From: Streptomyces sp. col6
GTDB lineage: Bacteria > Actinomycetota > Actinomycetes > Streptomycetales > Streptomycetaceae
DNA: 62,847 bases
Reading direction: 5' to 3'
Assembly: GCF_008042035.1 (NCBI RefSeq)
Contig: NZ_RDBL01000013.1
Span: 750,865-813,711 of the forward strand
A model generated the notes under the pieces. It searched no databases, had not been told where the DNA came from, and was given only the letters and a program-made list of their open reading frames with translations. Position 1 is the first letter of the stretch. Each line of letters opens with the position of its first letter. This document shows positions 50,090 to 58,900 of the stretch, one piece after another. The position numbers were made by a program, and so were the translations under genes.

Positions 50090-51412
50090 GTGATCTCTCG
50101 AATCGATCTGCGCGGCGATGCCCTCCCCGAGGGTGGCGCCCTGCGCGACCTGCTGCCCCGTGCCGAGTTCGACGTGGAAGCCGCCCTGGAGACGGTGCGG
50201 CCCATCTGCGAGGACGTACGCCATCGTGGCTCGGCGGCAGTGATCGACTGGGGGGAGAAGCTCGACGGCGTCCGGAACGAGTCGGTCCGGGTGTCCGCCG
50301 ACGTCCTCGCGCGGGCGCTGGAGGAGCTGGATCCGGCCGTCCGTGCCGCCCTGGAGGAGTCCGTCCGCCGCGCCCGTCTCGTCCACCGCGCCCAGCGCCG
50401 CACCACGCACACCACCCAGGTCGTCCCCGGCGGCACCGTCACCGAGAAGTGGGTGCCCGTCGACCGCGTCGGGCTCTACGTGCCGGGCGGCCGCGCGGTC
50501 TACCCGTCCTCCGTCGTGATGAACGTCGTCCCGGCCCAGGAGGCGGGCGTCCGCGGCCTCGCCGTGTCCTCGCCGCCGCAGAAGGACTTCGGCGGCCTGC
50601 CGCACCCCACGATCCTGGCCGCCTGCGCCCTGCTCGGCGTCGACGAGGTGTACGCGGCCGGCGGCGCCCAGGCCGTCGCGATGTTCGCGTACGGCACCGA
50701 GGACTGCCTGCCCGTCGACCTGGTCACCGGGCCCGGCAACATCTACGTCGCCGCCGCCAAGCGCCTCCTCAAGGGCCGGATCGGCATCGACGCCGAGGCC
50801 GGACCCACCGAGATCGCCATCCTGGCCGACGCCACCGCCGACCCGGTGCACGTCGCCGCCGACCTGATCAGCCAGGCCGAGCACGACCCGATGGCCGCCG
50901 CCGTGCTGGTCACCGACTCCGAGGAGCTGGCCGCCGCCACCGAGGCCGAGCTGGCCCCCCAGGTCGCCGCGACCAAGCACGTCAAGGACCGCATCGAGCC
51001 CGCGCTGGCCGGCCGGCAGTCCGCGATCGTCCTGGTCAACGACCTGGAGGACGGCCTCACCGTCGTCAACGCGTACGCCGCCGAGCACCTGGAGATCCAG
51101 ACCGCCGACGCCGCCGCCGTCGCCGACCGTGTCCGCAACGCCGGCGCGGTCTTCGTCGGCCCCTGGTCGCCGGTCTCGCTCGGCGACTACTGCGCCGGGT
51201 CCAACCACGTCCTGCCCACCGGCGGCTGCGCCTGCCACTCCTCGGGCCTGTCCGTGCAGTCCTTCCTGCGCGGCATCCACATCGTCGACTACACGCGCGA
51301 CGCGCTCGCCGAGGTCACCCACCACGTGGTGACCCTCGCCGAGGCGGAGGACCTCCCCGCCCACGGCGCCGCGCTCAAGGCCAGGTTCGGGTGGAAGGTT
51401 CCCCAGCAGTGA
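50090..51412 (+). CDS. hisD: Histidinol dehydrogenase HisD
   Basis: A 440-residue enzyme that oxidises histidinol to histidine in two NAD-dependent, zinc-requiring steps. Signatures are KWVPVDRVGLYVPGGRAVYPSSVVMN, TGPGNIYVAAAKR, AGPTEIAILAD and SQAEHDPMA, with a late His-rich part. GTG 50090 lacks a ribosome binding site. GAGAAT at 50078-50083, 6 nt upstream, could be a leaderless -10. It is the first gene of a tightly coupled his operon. Confidence 0.97.
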   Translation: MISRIDLRGDALPEGGALRDLLPRAEFDVEAALETVRPICEDVRHRGSAAVIDWGEKLDGVRNESVRVSADVLARALEELDPAVRAALEESVRRARLVHRAQRRTTHTTQVVPGGTVTEKWVPVDRVGLYVPGGRAVYPSSVVMNVVPAQEAGVRGLAVSSPPQKDFGGLPHPTILAACALLGVDEVYAAGGAQAVAMFAYGTEDCLPVDLVTGPGNIYVAAAKRLLKGRIGIDAEAGPTEIAILADATADPVHVAADLISQAEHDPMAAAVLVTDSEELAAATEAELAPQVAATKHVKDRIEPALAGRQSAIVLVNDLEDGLTVVNAYAAEHLEIQTADAAAVADRVRNAGAVFVGPWSPVSLGDYCAGSNHVLPTGGCACHSSGLSVQSFLRGIHIVDYTRDALAEVTHHVVTLAEAEDLPAHGAALKARFGWKVPQQ

Positions 51413-52545
51413 CGAACAGCAACGCCGGCGGACCCACGGCCAACCCGTGGGACGCCCTGCCCCTGCGCGACGAACTGCGCGGCCAGTCCCCGTACGGAGC
51501 GCCCCAGCTCGACGTCCCCGTACGCCTCAACACCAACGAGAACCCCTACCCGCTGCCCGACGCGCTCGTCGACCGCATCGCCGAACGGGTCCGCGAGGCC
51601 GCCCGCGACCTCAACCGCTACCCCGACCGCAACGCCGTCGAACTGCGCACCGAGCTCGCCCGCTACCTCACCCGCACCGCCGGGCACTGGGTCGAGGCCG
51701 CCAACGTCTGGGCCGCCAACGGCTCCAACGAGGTCCTGCAGCAGCTGCTCCAGACCTTCGGCGGGCCCGGCCGCACGGCGATCGGCTTCGAGCCCTCGTA
51801 CTCGATGCACGCCCTCATCGCCCGGGGCACCGGGACCGGCTGGATCTCCGGGCCGCGCAACGAGGACTTCACCATCGACGTCGACGCCGCCCGCGCGGTC
51901 ATCGCCGAGCGCCGCCCCGACGTCGTCTTCATCACCTCGCCCAACAACCCCACCGGCACCGCCGTCGACGCGGACACCGTCCTCGCGCTGTACGACGCCG
52001 CGCAGGCCGCGAAGCCGTCGATGGTCGTCGTGGACGAGGCGTACGGCGAGTTCAGCCACCACCCCTCGCTGCTCCCGCTGATCGAGGGCCGGCCCCACCT
52101 GGTGCTCTCGCGCACCATGTCGAAGGCGTTCGGCGCCGCCGGTCTCCGCCTCGGGTACCTCGCCGCCGACCCCGCCGTGGTCGACGCGGTCCAGCTGGTC
52201 CGGCTGCCGTACCACCTGTCCTCCGTCACCCAGGCCACCGCGCTCGCCGCCCTGGAGCACACCGATACGCTCCTCGGGTACGTGGCGCAGCTCAAGAGCG
52301 AGCGCGACCGGATCGTCACCGAGCTGCGTGCCGCCGGCTTCGACGTCACCGAATCGGACGCCAACTTCGTCCAGTTCGGCCGCTTCGCCGACAGCCACAC
52401 CGCCTGGCGGCGGATCCTCGACCGGGGCGTCCTGGTCCGGGACAACGGCGTACCGGGATGGCTGCGGGTCTCCGCGGGGACCCCGGAAGAGAACGACGCG
52501 TTCCTCGACGCGGTTCGCGAAATGAAGAAGGAGCACGACGCATGA
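51409..52545 (+). CDS. hisC: Histidinol-phosphate aminotransferase HisC
   Basis: A 378-residue class II PLP aminotransferase that converts imidazoleacetol phosphate to histidinol phosphate. Motifs are VRLNTNENPYPLP, GSNEVLQQLLQTFGGPG, FITSPNNPTG, VVDEAYGEFS and the PLP-lysine segment SRTMSKAFGAAGLRLGY. GTG 51409 overlaps the hisD stop (GTGA). Confidence 0.97.
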   Translation: MTNSNAGGPTANPWDALPLRDELRGQSPYGAPQLDVPVRLNTNENPYPLPDALVDRIAERVREAARDLNRYPDRNAVELRTELARYLTRTAGHWVEAANVWAANGSNEVLQQLLQTFGGPGRTAIGFEPSYSMHALIARGTGTGWISGPRNEDFTIDVDAARAVIAERRPDVVFITSPNNPTGTAVDADTVLALYDAAQAAKPSMVVVDEAYGEFSHHPSLLPLIEGRPHLVLSRTMSKAFGAAGLRLGYLAADPAVVDAVQLVRLPYHLSSVTQATALAALEHTDTLLGYVAQLKSERDRIVTELRAAGFDVTESDANFVQFGRFADSHTAWRRILDRGVLVRDNGVPGWLRVSAGTPEENDAFLDAVREMKKEHDA

Positions 52546-53138
52546 GCCCCCGCGTAGGCCGCGTGGAACGCACCACGAAGGAAACGTCCGTGCTGGTCGA
52601 GATCAACCTCGACGGCACCGGAAAGGTCGATGTCGCGACCGGGGTCGGCTTCTACGACCACATGCTCGACCAGCTCGGCCGGCACGGCCTCTTCGACCTC
52701 ACGGTCAAGACCGACGGCGACCTGCACATCGACTCGCACCACACCATCGAGGACACCGCCCTCGCGCTCGGCGCCGCCTTCAAGCAGGCGCTCGGCGACA
52801 AGGTCGGCATCTACCGCTTCGGCAACTGCACCGTCCCGCTGGACGAGTCGCTCGCCCAGGTCACCGTCGACCTCTCCGGCCGGCCGTACCTGGTGCACAC
52901 CGAGCCCGAGAACATGGCGCCGATGATCGGCGCGTACGACACGACGATGACCCGCCACATCCTGGAGTCCTTCGTCGCGCAGGCGCAGATCGCCCTGCAC
53001 GTCCACGTCCCGTACGGACGCAACGCGCACCACATCGTGGAGTGCCAGTTCAAGGCGCTCGCCCGCGCCCTGCGCTACGCCAGCGAGCACGACCCGCGCG
53101 CGGCCGGCATCCTCCCGTCCACGAAGGGCGCCCTGTGA
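52542..53138 (+). CDS. hisB: Imidazoleglycerol-phosphate dehydratase HisB
   Basis: A 198-residue Mn-dependent dehydratase, without the HisB phosphatase domain found in enterobacteria. Metal-binding motifs are FYDHMLDQLGRHG, DSHHTIED near residue 67 and the second set FKALARALRYA preceded by HHIVE. ATG 52542 overlaps the hisC stop (ATGA). Confidence 0.97.
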   Translation: MSPRVGRVERTTKETSVLVEINLDGTGKVDVATGVGFYDHMLDQLGRHGLFDLTVKTDGDLHIDSHHTIEDTALALGAAFKQALGDKVGIYRFGNCTVPLDESLAQVTVDLSGRPYLVHTEPENMAPMIGAYDTTMTRHILESFVAQAQIALHVHVPYGRNAHHIVECQFKALARALRYASEHDPRAAGILPSTKGAL

Positions 53139-53302
53139 CCGGCCTCAACACCATCCTGATCCTGGTCGGCCTGTTCCTGGCCGGCGGGGTCTACTCCTTC
53201 GCCAAGCAGGGCATGCCCAAGGGCGTCGTCGTCCTGCTCGCCATCGCGTCGCTGATGTGCCTGGTGGCGGGCGTCCTGCGCATCCAGGGACTCTGGGACT
53301 AG
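53135..53302 (+). CDS. Small two-helix membrane protein embedded in the his operon (55 aa)
   Basis: The 55-residue product starts GTG at 53135, overlapping the hisB stop (GTGA). It has two hydrophobic helices (about 5-22, ILILVGLFLAGGVYSFA, and 29-48, VVVLLAIASLMCLVAGVL) around a short KQGMPKG turn. I recognise no function. It is only 10 nt before hisH and is coupled at the front, so it should be co-translated with the his enzymes. I recall equivalents in other Streptomyces. Confidence 0.8.
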   Translation: MTGLNTILILVGLFLAGGVYSFAKQGMPKGVVVLLAIASLMCLVAGVLRIQGLWD

Positions 53303-53312
53303 GAGCGACATC

Positions 53313-53954
53313 GTGGATACGAAGAAGAAGGTCGTCGTCTTCGACTACGGCTTCGGCAACGTCCGCTCCGCCGAGCGCGCCCTCGCCCACGTCGGCGCGG
53401 ACGTCGAGATCACCCGCGACTTCGACGCGGCGATGAACGCCGACGGGCTGCTGGTGCCCGGCGTCGGCGCGTTCTCCGCATGCATGGAGGGACTGAAGAA
53501 GGCCCGCGGCGAGTGGGTCATCGGCCGCAGGCTGGCCGGCGGACGCCCCGTGATGGGCATCTGCGTCGGCATGCAGATCCTGTTCGAGCGCGGAATCGAG
53601 CACGGCGTGGAGACCGAGGGGCTCGACGAGTGGCCCGGCACGGTCGGCCCGCTCAAGGCCGATGTCGTCCCGCACATGGGCTGGAACACCGTCGAAGCCC
53701 CCGAGGACTCCCAGCTGTTCGCCGGACTCGACCCCGAGGCGCGGTACTACTTCGTGCACTCCTACGCGGCGCACGACTGGAGCCTCGAAGTCACCAACGC
53801 GAAGATCCGTGCCCCCAAGGTCACCTGGGCCACGCACGGCGAACGGTTCGTGGCGGCCGTGGAGAACGGCGCGCTGTGGGCCACCCAGTTCCACCCCGAG
53901 AAGTCCGGCGATGCCGGCGCCCAGCTGCTGACCAACTGGATCGAGACGCTGTAA
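53313..53954 (+). CDS. hisH: Imidazole glycerol phosphate synthase glutaminase subunit HisH
   Basis: A 213-residue class I glutamine amidotransferase that supplies ammonia to HisF. The nucleophile is Cys84 in GICVGMQILFERG, and His/Glu of the triad are in QFHPEKSGD near the C-terminus. It starts VVVFDYGFGNVRSAERAL. GTG 53313 has TAGGAG upstream. The TAA stop overlaps the next ATG (TAATG). Confidence 0.97.
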   Translation: MDTKKKVVVFDYGFGNVRSAERALAHVGADVEITRDFDAAMNADGLLVPGVGAFSACMEGLKKARGEWVIGRRLAGGRPVMGICVGMQILFERGIEHGVETEGLDEWPGTVGPLKADVVPHMGWNTVEAPEDSQLFAGLDPEARYYFVHSYAAHDWSLEVTNAKIRAPKVTWATHGERFVAAVENGALWATQFHPEKSGDAGAQLLTNWIETL

Positions 53955-54679
53955 TGCCGAAGCTTGAACTGCTCCCCGCCGTAGACGTCCGCGACGGCCA
54001 GGCGGTCCGCCTGGTGCACGGCGAGTCCGGCTCCGAGACCTCCTACGGCTCCCCGCTGGAGGCCGCACTCGCCTGGCAGCGCGCCGGCGCCGAGTGGCTG
54101 CACCTCGTCGACCTGGACGCCGCCTTCGGCACCGGTGACAACCGCGCCCTCATCGCCGAGGTGGCCGGTGCCATGGACATCAAGGTCGAGCTGTCCGGCG
54201 GCATCCGCGACGACGCCTCGCTCGCCGCCGCCCTCGCCACCGGCTGCCGCCGGGTCAACCTCGGCACCGCCGCCCTGGAGACCCCCGAGTGGGTCGCCAA
54301 GGTCATCGCCGAGCACGGCGACAAGATCGCCGTCGGCCTCGACGTGCGCGGTACCACCCTGCGCGGCCGGGGCTGGACCCGCGACGGCGGCGACCTCTAC
54401 GAGACGCTGGCCCGCCTCGACTCCGAGGGCTGCGCCCGCTACGTCGTCACCGACATCGCCAAGGACGGCACGCTCCAGGGCCCCAACCTGGAGCTCCTGA
54501 AGAACGTCTGCGCCGCCACCGACAAGCCCGTCGTCGCCTCCGGCGGCGTCTCCTCGCTGGACGACCTGCGGGCCATCGCCTCGCTGGTCCCGGCGGGCGT
54601 CGAGGGCGCGATCGTCGGCAAGGCCCTGTACGCGAAGGCGTTCACCCTCGAAGAGGCGCTGGAGGCGGTCTCCGTATGA
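53954..54679 (+). CDS. priA: Phosphoribosyl isomerase PriA (HisA/TrpF)
   Basis: A 241-residue TIM-barrel isomerase. Asp11 in LLPAVDVRDGQAVRL and the second catalytic loop in VVTDIAKDGTLQGPN match HisA. Actinobacterial members, established first in Streptomyces, are bifunctional and also isomerise phosphoribosylanthranilate in tryptophan synthesis, so the gene usually substitutes for trpF. ATG 53954 overlaps the hisH stop. Confidence 0.95.
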   Translation: MPKLELLPAVDVRDGQAVRLVHGESGSETSYGSPLEAALAWQRAGAEWLHLVDLDAAFGTGDNRALIAEVAGAMDIKVELSGGIRDDASLAAALATGCRRVNLGTAALETPEWVAKVIAEHGDKIAVGLDVRGTTLRGRGWTRDGGDLYETLARLDSEGCARYVVTDIAKDGTLQGPNLELLKNVCAATDKPVVASGGVSSLDDLRAIASLVPAGVEGAIVGKALYAKAFTLEEALEAVSV

Positions 54680-55080
54680 CCGGATCCGCATCCGTGCGCC
54701 GCGTCTCCTCCGGCGCCCCCTGGGAGGAGAAGTTCGGCTACTCCCGCGCGGTCGAGCTCCCCAACGGCCTGGTGCTGGTGTCCGGTTGTACGTCGGTGGT
54801 CGGCGGCGAGATCGCCGCGGGCGGCCCGTACGAGCAGACCGTCACCGCCTTCGGCGTCGCCCTCGACGCGTTGAAGGAGCTGGGCCTGGGCCGCGAGGAC
54901 GTCGTCCGCACCCGGATGTACGTCATGCACGCCCGGGACACCGACGAGGTCGGCCGCGCCCACAAGGAGCTGTTCGACGCGGTGCGCCCCGCCGCCACCA
55001 TGGTCGTGGTCTCCGGTTTCGTCGACCCGGGCCTGGTCGTCGAGGTCGAGGTCGAGGCCTACCGGGCGGGTGCGCGATGA
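54676..55080 (+). CDS. RidA-family enamine/imine deaminase
   Basis: A 134-residue YjgF/YER057c/UK114 protein. Features are FGYSRAVELPNGLVLVSGCTSV, the conserved YEQTVTAFGVALDALKELGLG helix, and the Arg-containing VVRTRMYVMHARD that binds the carboxylate of imine substrates. RidA proteins remove reactive intermediates released by PLP enzymes. Its place between priA and hisF, coupled by ATGA at both ends, suggests a protective role near HisC or ammonia-transferring steps, which is inference. Confidence 0.9.
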   Translation: MTGSASVRRVSSGAPWEEKFGYSRAVELPNGLVLVSGCTSVVGGEIAAGGPYEQTVTAFGVALDALKELGLGREDVVRTRMYVMHARDTDEVGRAHKELFDAVRPAATMVVVSGFVDPGLVVEVEVEAYRAGAR

Positions 55081-55832
55081 GTCTCGCCGTACGTGTCATC
55101 CCCTGCCTCGACGTGGACGACGGCCGGGTCGTCAAGGGTGTCAACTTCAAGAACCTGCGCGACGCGGGCGACCCCGTCGAGATGGCGAAGCTGTACGACG
55201 CCGAGGGCGCCGACGAGCTGACCTTCCTGGACATCACCGCCTCCAGCGGTGACCGGGAGACCACCTACGACATCGTGCGCCGCACCGCCGAGCAGGTCTT
55301 CATCCCGCTCACCGTCGGCGGCGGCGTCCGCACCCCGGACGACGTCGACAAGCTGCTGCGGGCCGGCGCGGACAAGGTCGGCGTCAACACCGCGGCGATC
55401 ACCCGCCCGGAGCTGATCCGGGAGATCGCCGAGCGCTTCGGCCGCCAGGTCCTGGTGCTCTCCGTGGACGCCCGGCGCACCCCGGACGGCTCGTTCGAGG
55501 TCACCACGCACGGCGGCCGCCGGGGCACCGGCATCGACGCCGTCGAGTGGGCCCACCGCGCCGCCGAGCTGGGCGCGGGCGAGATCCTGCTCAACTCGAT
55601 GGACGCCGACGGGACGAAGGACGGCTACGACACCGAGATGATCGCCGCCGTCCGCAAGCACGTCCGCGTCCCCGTCATCGCCTCCGGCGGCGCCGGCCGG
55701 CTCGCGGACTTCGCGCCGGCCATCGACGCCGGGGCCGACGCGGTCCTGGCCGCGTCCGTCTTCCACTTCGGCGACCTGCGGATCTCCGAGGTCAAGGGCG
55801 CGCTCGCGGAGGCCGGACACCCGGTGCGCTGA
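55077..55832 (+). CDS. hisF: Imidazole glycerol phosphate synthase cyclase subunit HisF
   Basis: A 251-residue TIM-barrel cyclase that uses HisH-derived ammonia to form imidazole glycerol phosphate and AICAR. The catalytic Asp12 is in IPCLDVDDGRVVKGVNF, and the second in LLNSMDADGTKDGYD. Phosphate loops are VGGGVRTPDD and ASGGAGR. ATG 55077 overlaps the RidA-gene stop. This is the last gene of the operon in this window. hisI is not seen downstream here. Confidence 0.97.
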   Translation: MSLAVRVIPCLDVDDGRVVKGVNFKNLRDAGDPVEMAKLYDAEGADELTFLDITASSGDRETTYDIVRRTAEQVFIPLTVGGGVRTPDDVDKLLRAGADKVGVNTAAITRPELIREIAERFGRQVLVLSVDARRTPDGSFEVTTHGGRRGTGIDAVEWAHRAAELGAGEILLNSMDADGTKDGYDTEMIAAVRKHVRVPVIASGGAGRLADFAPAIDAGADAVLAASVFHFGDLRISEVKGALAEAGHPVR

Positions 55833-55859
55833 ACGCCCGGTTGTGCGCGTGCACAGACA

Positions 55860-55889
55860 GGGGGCGCCCTTCCCTGGGAGGGCGCCCCC
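55860..55889 (+). terminator. Terminator after hisF
   Basis: GGGGGCGCCCT (55860-55870) and AGGGCGCCCCC (55879-55889) make an 11-bp perfect stem with an 8-nt loop, 27 nt after the hisF stop. There is no T-run. Confidence 0.75.
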
Positions 55890-55928
55890 TCGCCGTACCC
55901 GTGCCTTCCGGGCCCGGGGGGTCCGGCC

Positions 55929-55934
55929 TAGCGT
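55929..55934 (+). promoter_or_regulatory. Leaderless -10 box of LAL regulator
   Basis: TAGCGT is followed by exactly 7 nt and GTG 55942, with no ribosome binding site. This is the TANNNT-N7-start arrangement of leaderless Streptomyces transcripts. Confidence 0.55.
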
Positions 55935-55941
55935 GCCGGGC

Positions 55942-58900
55942 GTGACGTCCCCCACGACCGTGCACCGTCCGCTCCGGCCGTACGGCCGCAGCGGCGAACT
56001 CGCCGTCCTCGACAGCCTGCTGACACGCCTCCGACGCGGTGACGGCGGGGCCCTGGTCCTGACCGCCCCGCCCGGCACCGGCCGCACCGCCCTCCTGGAC
56101 CACGCCGTCGCGGCACACCGCTCGCCGGGCGCGGGGCCCGTCCTCCACACGGCCGGTGTCCCGGCCGAACGGTGGGTGCCGTACAGCGGACTGCACGCGT
56201 TGCTGTGCGCGGCGCCGGAAGGGGCGGTGCCCGGCGGCCCCGACCGGGTGCTGCGGGACGGACTCGCGCCCGCCGCCCTCCTCGGCCTCCTGCGCCGGCT
56301 CGGCGCCGGCCGGCCCCTGTTGGTCTGCGTGGACGACGCCCACCTCTGGGACCCCGACTCCCGTGCCGCCCTTGCCTTCGCCGCCCGCCGGCTCGGGCCG
56401 GGCGGCCGGGCCGCCGTGCTGATCGGTGCCGGGGACGAGACGAGCTTCGCCGGGCTGCCCGCGCTGCGGCTCGGGCCCCTCGACGACGACGCGGCCGCCG
56501 CGCTGCTCGACCGGATCACGGGGCACGGGGGCGACGGTGGTGCGCGCCGAGGCGTCGACCCCGTGGTGCGGGGCGAGGCGGTCGATCCCGTGGTGCGGGG
56601 CGAGCTGATCCGGGAGGCGGCCGGAAACCCCCGGCTGCTCACCGATCTCACCGCCCGGCTCACCTCCGGCCAGCTCGCCGGACGGACTCCGCTGCCGCAC
56701 CCGCTGCCCGGCGCCGACGACGTCCTCGCCGCGCACGCGGCCGGCGTCGGCCACCTTCCCGCCGGCACCCGCACCCTCCTCCTGATCGCCGCCGCCGCCC
56801 ATGAGCACGAGCCGGAGGGCACCGGCGCGGACCTCGCCCTCGTACGCGGCGCCGCCGCATCGGCCGCTCCCGTCCCGGCTCCGCTCGCTGCGGGCGTCCT
56901 CCAACGGGCGGGCGACCGCGTCCACTTCACCCACCCGCTGCTGCGCCATGCCCTGCTGCACCGGGCGCCCCCGCACCACCGCCGCGCCGTGCACAACCTG
57001 CTCGCCGACCGTCTGGCGGCCGGCCCGGACGGCCTCGCCGCCCTCGTCCAGCGGGCCTGCGCGGCGTCCGGCCCCGATGCCCGGCTCGCCGCCGCGCTGG
57101 AGGCCGCCGCCTTACGGCCCCGCCCGCACGCGGAGCGCGCCGCCGCCCTCGTGCGGGCCGCCGCGCTGACGCCGGACGGCGCGGAGCGGGCCGCCCGGTA
57201 CGTGGCGGCGGCGGAGCAGACGCGGCTCGCGGGGGAGCCGGGGCGGGCCCGCGGCCTGCTGGCGCGGGCCGGAGTTCAGGCGGGGCGGGGTGCCGCGTGT
57301 GCGGGGGAAGCCGTGCACGCGGGGCAGGGCCGCGCTCACGCCGAACACGTCCGCCACCCCGGGTGTGCCGGTTGCGACGCGTGTGCCGGGGAAGCCGTGC
57401 ACGCGGGGCAGGGCCGCGCTCACGCCGAACACGTCCGCCACCCCGGGTGTGCCGGTTGCGACGCGTGTGCCGGCGACGACGTGTACGCGGGGCAGAACCC
57501 CGGGCGCCCCGGACACGACCGCCACCCCCAGCACGCCGCCGCCCACCTCGTCCGGGGCCTGCTCGCCCTGCGCGACGGACCCGTCCCCGACGCCCACGCG
57601 ACCCTGCTCACCGCCGCCCGTCTGCTCGCCCAGCACGACCCCGGCCGGGTGCGGGACGCCCTGCTCGGGGCCGCCGAGGCCGCCTGGGCGGCGGGCGACG
57701 CCCTCGGGTATCTCGACGCGCTGACCCGTATCCCCGTGGGCAGGGCCGACCGGGTCCTGGCGCAGTACCGCGACGGCATGTGCGCGGTGCTGCGCGGGCG
57801 GCTCGGTGAGGGACACACCCTGTTGCGCCGCTGTCTGGGGTCCGCCGCCCGGAGCCAGGACCCCGGGACCCTGCTGCGGGCCGGCGCGGCGGGGCTGGTG
57901 CTCGGCGATCTCGACGCAGCCTGCCGGGCCGGGGCCCGCGCGCTGGACGCCGTGCGCGTGAGCGGCGCCGACGCGCTGCTGCCGCAGGCGCTGGAGCACC
58001 TGGCCTACGCGGAGCTGCGCGCCGGCCGGCACGCGCGTGCCCGTGCCCACGCGCTCGACGGCCTGCGCGCGGCCCGTCGTACCGGGCAGTCCAACACCGC
58101 CGCCCCGCTGCACGCCGTACTCGCCCTCGCCGCCTCGGTGGAGAGCGGGGCACGCGAGTGCGCGGCCCACGCCGACGCCGCGCTGGCGGGCGCGGCACCG
58201 CACGGGCTCGTCCAGGCCGCGACCCTGGCCGCCTGGGCACAGGCCCGCGCCGACCTGGCGGCCGGGCGCCCGGCGGAGGCGGCGGCCCGGCTCGACCCGC
58301 TGGTCGGACCGGGGCCCCGGCGCGGCCACTTCGCCATCCGGATGCTCGCGGTGCCCTGCTACGTCGAGGCGTCGGTGCTGTCCGGGCGGGCGGTCCGGGG
58401 CGGGGCGGCGGACCCGGTGGGCGAGGCGGTGGCGGAGTTCGCCGTGTGGGCGAGCCGCACCACCGACCCCCAGGTGCCCGCCCAACTGGCCCGCTGCCGG
58501 GCCCTGCTGGCACCTGCCGGCGAGGCGGCCGGGCGGTACGGGGAAGCGCTCGCGCACCACGAGCGGGCCGGCGGCGACTTCGAACAGGCGCGCACCCGGC
58601 TCCTGTTCGGGTCCTGGCTGCGCAGGCGCCGCCGCACCCGCGAGGCGCGCGAACCCCTACGGGACGCCCTGGTGGGGTTCGAGCGGTGCCGGGCCGCGGC
58701 CTGGGCGGCCAGGGCGAGCGGCGAACTGCGGGCCGCCGGCGAGGCGGTGGACGCGGCGGGCCCGTCCGGGGCCGCCGCGCCGCTGGCCGCGCTCACCCCG
58801 CAGCAGCAGCGGATCGCCCGGTGCGTGGCGGAGGGGGCCACCAACCGGGAGGTGGCGCTGCGGCTTTCGGTGAGCACCCGGACCGTCGACCACCACCTGC

